This document shows positions 59,124 to 64,000 of a DNA stretch of 64,000 nt, piece by piece (the first letter of the stretch is position 1; each line of letters starts with the position of its first letter). This stretch comes from Tubiluchus corallicola (taxonomy: Eukaryota > Priapulida > Priapulimorpha > Priapulimorphida > Tubiluchidae): contig JAQGDQ010000157.1 in assembly GCA_030141605.1 (NCBI GenBank), positions 261,266 to 325,265 on the forward strand, read 5' to 3'. The notes below the pieces were generated by a model, which was not told the origin of the DNA, made no database searches, and saw only the letters and a program-made list of their open reading frames with translations. The position numbers were made by a program, and so were the translations under genes.

Positions 59124-59929
59124 TTAATATGTAATCATCGATATTAAGATGTATTAATTTTGCTCTCTGTATAAAGCGATAGTAGTACTGTATATACACT
59201 ATGCAGTGACATTTAGTTCCCAGTTTTTTGTTCTTGTCTGCTGCTGCAAGAAGATTATAGCCACTGAAAGTGTTGCAGACTTCAAAAATGGAGAAGACAA
59301 TAGCACATAGCAACTGCATAACTATCCACTACCCAGGATAGGATTACCGTAGATTACCATAGATTGACATGGTGAAGCCTATAATATTATGTAGGCTTTT
59401 TGCCCATAGTTTTCTCTCTCGTTGAGTTCTGTTAATCGTTTTATCTTGTTTTCTTTTTTGCATTTTTAATATATAGTTATATTTCCTCACAAAAGTTGTC
59501 TCTCTAGTAGTAGTGGAAGTGCCGCCTAGTGGCAGTTGTCATGGTATGGTGAGGAAGCAATTCGGCCAGTGACTGGTATGGTGGAACAGTCAGTATAGTG
59601 ATGGTTATTGAAATGTTTGAATTGTTAATTGCAGCAGGGTGTATTTTAAAAGACATTTAGAGTCCACTCGGGCTGGAGTGGATCATGGAACTTCATTGGA
59701 TGGTCTGCCCAGTAGGCAATAATAAGTTCAGTTTTGGTGATACTGATGCCAATGAGGAACTTTTTCGTTATTCATTATAGCATCTGCACTGAAGAATGAT
59801 AATCATGGTGCCAGTAAACTGACGCATAATGAACGGTACACAACAAAAATGAGCGAATCCTAACAAGATTACATACTCTCTCTGTACATGGCAACATTAA
59901 TTACCACCAAGGCACTGATGTGTGTCCTT

Positions 59930-60475
59930 TGTTAAAAAGCAAACAAAATTTTGGGGATGATAAAGCAGCACATAGTTTCTAGAAATAAAGAAGTTATATT
60001 GAAATTATACATTGGTTTGGTTAGACCTCATCTAGAATTTTATATGCAGTTTGGAATCCCCATAATCAGAAAGATATATTGCTTATGGAACATGTACGAA
60101 GGCGTGCTACAAGAATAATATTCGGTTGTAAAAATCTGATATATTTGGAAAGATTGTTAACATTGGAGTTTGACCACGCTTGAGTAAAGAAGACACCTTG
60201 CAGATCATATTAAAGTTTATAAAATACTAACTAAGAAAGAAAACATTTTGCCCGCAAAAATCTTTAATTTAGTTGTTGATTCTAAAACTAGAGAACATAC
60301 TTTAAAACTATTTAAAGAGCGGTTACATCTTGATATTCATAAATATTCATTTTTCTGTGAGAGTTGTGAATGAATGGAATAATCTGCTTGCCGAATCAGC
60401 CATAGTGCAGTTTAAATCCTTAATCGACAATTATTTTGCGGAAACCTACAGGGTTTCTATGAGTGTACTCGCTTA
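59930..60475 (+). pseudogene. LINE (CR1/Jockey-like) reverse transcriptase C-terminal relic
   Basis: Broken plus-strand frames read LVRPHLEF, then after a frameshift YAVWNPHNQKDILLMEHV and RRRATRIIFG, then YLERLLTLEFDHA and a stop, later EWNNLLA-like residues (VVNEWNN). This is the typical C-terminal part of non-LTR reverse transcriptases. Stops and frameshifts make it dead. The upstream domains (endonuclease, RT core) are not present in the window. Confidence 0.8.
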
Positions 60476-61034
60476 ATCCCTAAGTATGACAGAATAACAG
60501 TATAAGTCTTATCGATTCCGGCATTTCAGCTGCGCCGGCTTCTTAAGATAGTGGTCGTGGTGGTCATCATTATTCTTAGTACTCAAGCAACACTGTCTTA
60601 ATGTCCGCCTCCTGTAAAAATGTGATACCATGACGTTTGAGATTAGAAATTTCCTTTCGTTCTACATCTGTTAAGTCGTGTAATTTATTATGTATGCCAG
60701 GTTTTTGTACTTTTGTCATTATGTATGCTAGAGTTTCACTGTACTTTAGTGTTTCATGTAATTTTGAATTTCAGTGGTTTACTATTTCAGTTTTGCCAAC
60801 TTCAGGGAATACGAATAGATTTTGAGTGATGATGTATCGCAAGCGGTTGGGGTAGATATGAATGGGTGCCATCAACAGATGGAGCATACCACGTTTTAGA
60901 ACTTAAAACCGCGTAAATAATGATGATGAATTTTAACATCAGAGTAATTTTTATAATACATTTTTTCTGCTCTGTACAGCGTTACATTGGCGTAGTGTGG
61001 GGTGTGCGGACCAAACAGGGCGGCTAATACTTTC

Positions 61035-61275
61035 TGTTAATATTAGGCCAACAACACAAATACTTCTGTTTTTTAATCGCCAGGGTAAATTAATTTTTAT
61101 CGCACACCTGGCCGGAAATTTTATAGTTTTTTTCGTTCATATTCTTAGCTAGTCATATAAAAGCATATTTTGATTAAAACATGAAACTCAATAATTACTA
61201 TAAGTATAACATTGCTGTTGCGGCTGGCGAGGGCACAGCCGTGTTTCTCTACAGCTGACTCTCAAACTGTCAGCA
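61035..61275. repeat. dispersed repeat family L, second copy
   Basis: Colinear with the reverse complement of 45180-45430. Ends undefined. Confidence 0.55.
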
Positions 61276-62638
61276 TGGCTAGATGCGAGGGTAGTTTTCT
61301 AAGCTGAAATTAATAAAGAATTACCTTCGCGCAGCTGTGAGCAATCATCGACTCACTAACGTAGTGATTCTTTCTATTGAAAGAGAATATACTAAATCAC
61401 TTGATGTTGAAGAGATCATAAAGGACTTTGCAATTCGAAAAGTCAGAAAGATAAACATCTAGTTGTTCAGTGTTTTTCTTATTTTCGTCAAGAAATACCT
61501 TAGTCTTTATAAGAATAAATGTGTCTTTGTAGTGGTCAAAGGTGTTTTACGTTTAAGGAAGGGGCCAATTTGGCTACCAGGGTGGCCAAACCTCTCACCA
61601 CTGCAGTGTAGTTTCCTAGCCTAATTAGCCTATTTTAGTTATTACAGAGCTTCCAGCCATTTGAAGTACAAACGAGTATGAAACGGAAAACCCGAGGCTT
61701 GTATCGTCCCAGGCAGGGGGCAAATTATGCATCAGAAATTTTTGTTCTTGGGCAGCAAAATCAAATTACCAGAAAATTGAGCCAAAAAAAATTAGGTAAT
61801 TTTTAGGTACCAGTGAGCTTTCTTATGCTGTTATTGAATTCGCCATGCTCTGTATACAAATATGTTCTTTTGTATTCATGAAAAGGCTCAATAGCACCAA
61901 AAGTGTTTAATTTTCAACAATTCTAATACCCTTTAGTATAATATACATTGTTAGATTCATGAACACTATGTGTGTTACTGAAGTAATACTACTAATTATG
62001 TTGTGCTTGGTAAAATGTGATGGCAAAGGAAGCCATTCAAGCCAGGTGATTTGCAAACTTGCGTGAGACGTTGCAGAATGCGTGAGAACTGAAATTTGAT
62101 GTGTATGTGAGTGTGAAAGACTTAAAATTCGTGTGCTGCATGCCAAATGTGTGAGAATTGGTAGGTCAAGTTATTATTGTGATGCAATTTTGGCTAGCTT
62201 GTGCAATTTAATTGTTTTTGGAATCAGTGCTAGTTATAGATGTAGCCTTAATCAGTCACTGTGCGCATATAGGTTCGACGTTTTTTTCTGACCAACAAGC
62301 TATAAACATGGCCAGCCAGCAACTCCTTCATTACTCCTCGCCCACATATACACATATACATATACACTTTTGATTGCACACAGGACAGGCGTAATGCTGA
62401 GTTAAATACTATGCATTATTCCAATGGGAATCTGCTCCAGTAACCGCTTAACTCGTTGTACTCGCAAAACGATTCTCTTTGCAGTCAGTTTGCAAAAGCA
62501 CAAACTGAAAACTAGAATTCACCACTCAGCAGCAGAGTTGGGCCAACAGTACATTTGTGGCATTTCCGGGTCTGACTAATTATAAACTTTATCTCACTGA
62601 ATTTGCATGGATGGTAGAGGTGTGGTCTTAGCCACGTA

Positions 62639-63799
62639 CAGGGTGTCTCAAAAGGTACTGTAAATTTTGATTTCTATTTTTTTCATTTTCTCAAATCTTG
62701 GCAGGTTCTTGCACATGTCAAAACGTGTCTTTGTCAGTTTGTTTTATTTATTTTTTACTGGAACCCCGTTGCTATGACAACGACAGATTTCTTAGAATTG
62801 AGGTGCAAAATCAGCCGGACATGAGGTCTTTTGATCACACTCACTGAAGTTCAGGGAAAATTCAGAGCACATTATGAACCATGCTTTTCTCTCACTATTA
62901 ACAACGTATACATTTAATATAATCATGCTGTATTTTTGTCATATTGTAATTTCTCTTCTCTTTACTAAAAACATAGAACTAAAACGTAGGTCTTTATAAT
63001 AGACCAGTAAACCTTTATTTCTAAACATGTACCAATTACTATAGTTTCATCATCATTGTAAAAATGTAATATTCATCAATAATTTTGCATGTATTTTAAT
63101 GCTCGTTCTTGTTTTTTATATAAAAGTAAAAGTACATACATTTAGAAAATTGCTACAAATTAAACTTGATTCAGTATTTGTTTGTGTCGAAAATGCGAAA
63201 GTATTTGAATTCAGGGCAATCAGTGTCCCCCAACTTTTGCTTTCCCACCTATTTTTGTTAAAATTCAAATCGTTAAAATCAGATAAAATATTTTCGAAGA
63301 ATAAAAATCAACCATTCATCGTAATAAAATTAAGCATTTTTGACAAAGCCCTTCGTCAGTAATTACATACTGTTAGGGATTTTCTCAAATTCCCGACTTT
63401 CATTGGACTCTCCCTGAAGTTCTTCTGACTTTAAGTTCTGACTTGGCAGATTTGACACCCTGCATTTTTTTACAACACCATATCAAGCAAAAACTTATGC
63501 AAAACGACTAACACTTCTTCATGAAGTCAAAATAACAATTAGAGGTTATTGCATAAACGTTTAACTTAAAATGCTTGCTTATGTTAGAAATACATGTGTT
63601 AATTATTAGCAAAAGTGCTTCAACAACGAAGGTAGCAAAAAAGGAAAGGCTACATTATGGTAGTTCTCTCCAGATTTTCGTCTAATTTGGCTAAAAGAAT
63701 TGCCCAGCATTTTAGTTTCTCTGTGGCAATTTTCAAATGCTGCTTTGCTTGCTAAAAATAGAAAATGTAAAGTGTATGCTAAACTTCTGAAACACCCTG
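62639..63799. mobile_element. TA-flanked element with mariner-type termini (1161 bp)
   Basis: CAGGGTGTCTCAAAAGGTAC at the left; the right end is CTTCTGAAACACCCTG, the complement of CAGGGTGTTTCAGAAG; TA lies on both sides. The size is near a full mariner (~1.3 kb), but no D,D-type transposase could be read in any frame, so it is a decayed or non-autonomous copy. Confidence 0.65.
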
Positions 63800-63865
63800 T
63801 ATAATTATGCCTTCCCTCTACGAAGTAAACATCCACAACAGCACAACCAGTGCGGCAAATAAACT

Positions 63866-64000
63866 TCTTGGGTTAGATGGTCGAGTGGTCTAGAATTTGG
63901 ACTGCAACCACTCATTCTTGAGTTCCAGTTTAGTAGTTGCCAACCCCAGGACATTTGCCGTGGGCCAGCCACAAAAAAAAATTATTTCTGTCTTACCCCA
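63866..64000 (+). mobile_element. tRNA-derived SINE at the window edge
   Basis: GGTTAGATGGTCGAGTGGTC carries a clear Pol III A box (TGGTCGAGTGG). About 45 nt later GAGTTCCAGTT is a weak B box. It continues with the same non-tRNA tail as the copy at 26664 (GCCAACCCCAGGACATTTGCC). It is cut by the window end. Confidence 0.65.

Noticed and set aside
63866-63960. Functional tRNA gene
   Set aside because: The A box is good but the B box and acceptor stem are not; the same tail recurs at 26664, so a tRNA-derived SINE fits better.

Overview
The window is AT-rich eukaryotic nuclear DNA from an animal, most likely an invertebrate. Its protein-coding genes are split by GT-AG introns, one gene is a CARD-containing initiator-type caspase (an animal family), and the space between exons is filled with transposon debris: TTAA-, TA- and 8-bp-TSD MITEs, tRNA-type SINEs and LINE relics. 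Nothing prokaryotic, organellar or viral was seen, and the sequence alone does not fix the phylum.

Layout. 1-13.5 kb is intergenic and repeat-rich: a ~0.7 kb foldback, a 59-bp minisatellite, a TTG-rich array, two full-length MITEs, a solo-LTR-like copy and a MITE nested in a MITE. 13.5-33.7 kb holds ABCF3 on the minus strand: 17 coding exons rebuilt by hand with continuous phase, giving about 715 aa with two complete ABC cassettes. Almost every longer intron carries at least one mobile element. 33.7-39.3 kb is intergenic with MITEs. 39.3-50.7 kb holds a CARD caspase on the minus strand: 10 coding exons, about 458 aa, catalytic His and Cys both present. 50.7-55.8 kb is intergenic with GA and CA microsatellites. 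55.85-56.88 kb is TMEM185, a 343-aa multi-pass membrane protein in one uninterrupted exon on the plus strand. 56.9-64 kb is intergenic with a LINE relic, a TA-bounded 1.16 kb element and a SINE at the right edge.

The three genes are not an operon and have unrelated roles: translation-associated ABC ATPase, apoptosis or innate-immune protease, and membrane protein. The most unusual points are: (1) a 26-bp tandem duplication that copies the 3' splice site of CARD exon 2 of the caspase, plus a GTNNGT tandem donor at exon 3, so two alternative splices would each give a premature stop; (2) a perfect 17-bp inverted repeat joining the last caspase coding exon to its 3' end, right beside a MITE; (3) four separate TTAA-bounded MITE families in one locus, one proven by an intact pre-insertion site; (4) AATAAA signals within about 25 nt of the stop codon in all three genes. 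I found no convincing new multi-gene system.
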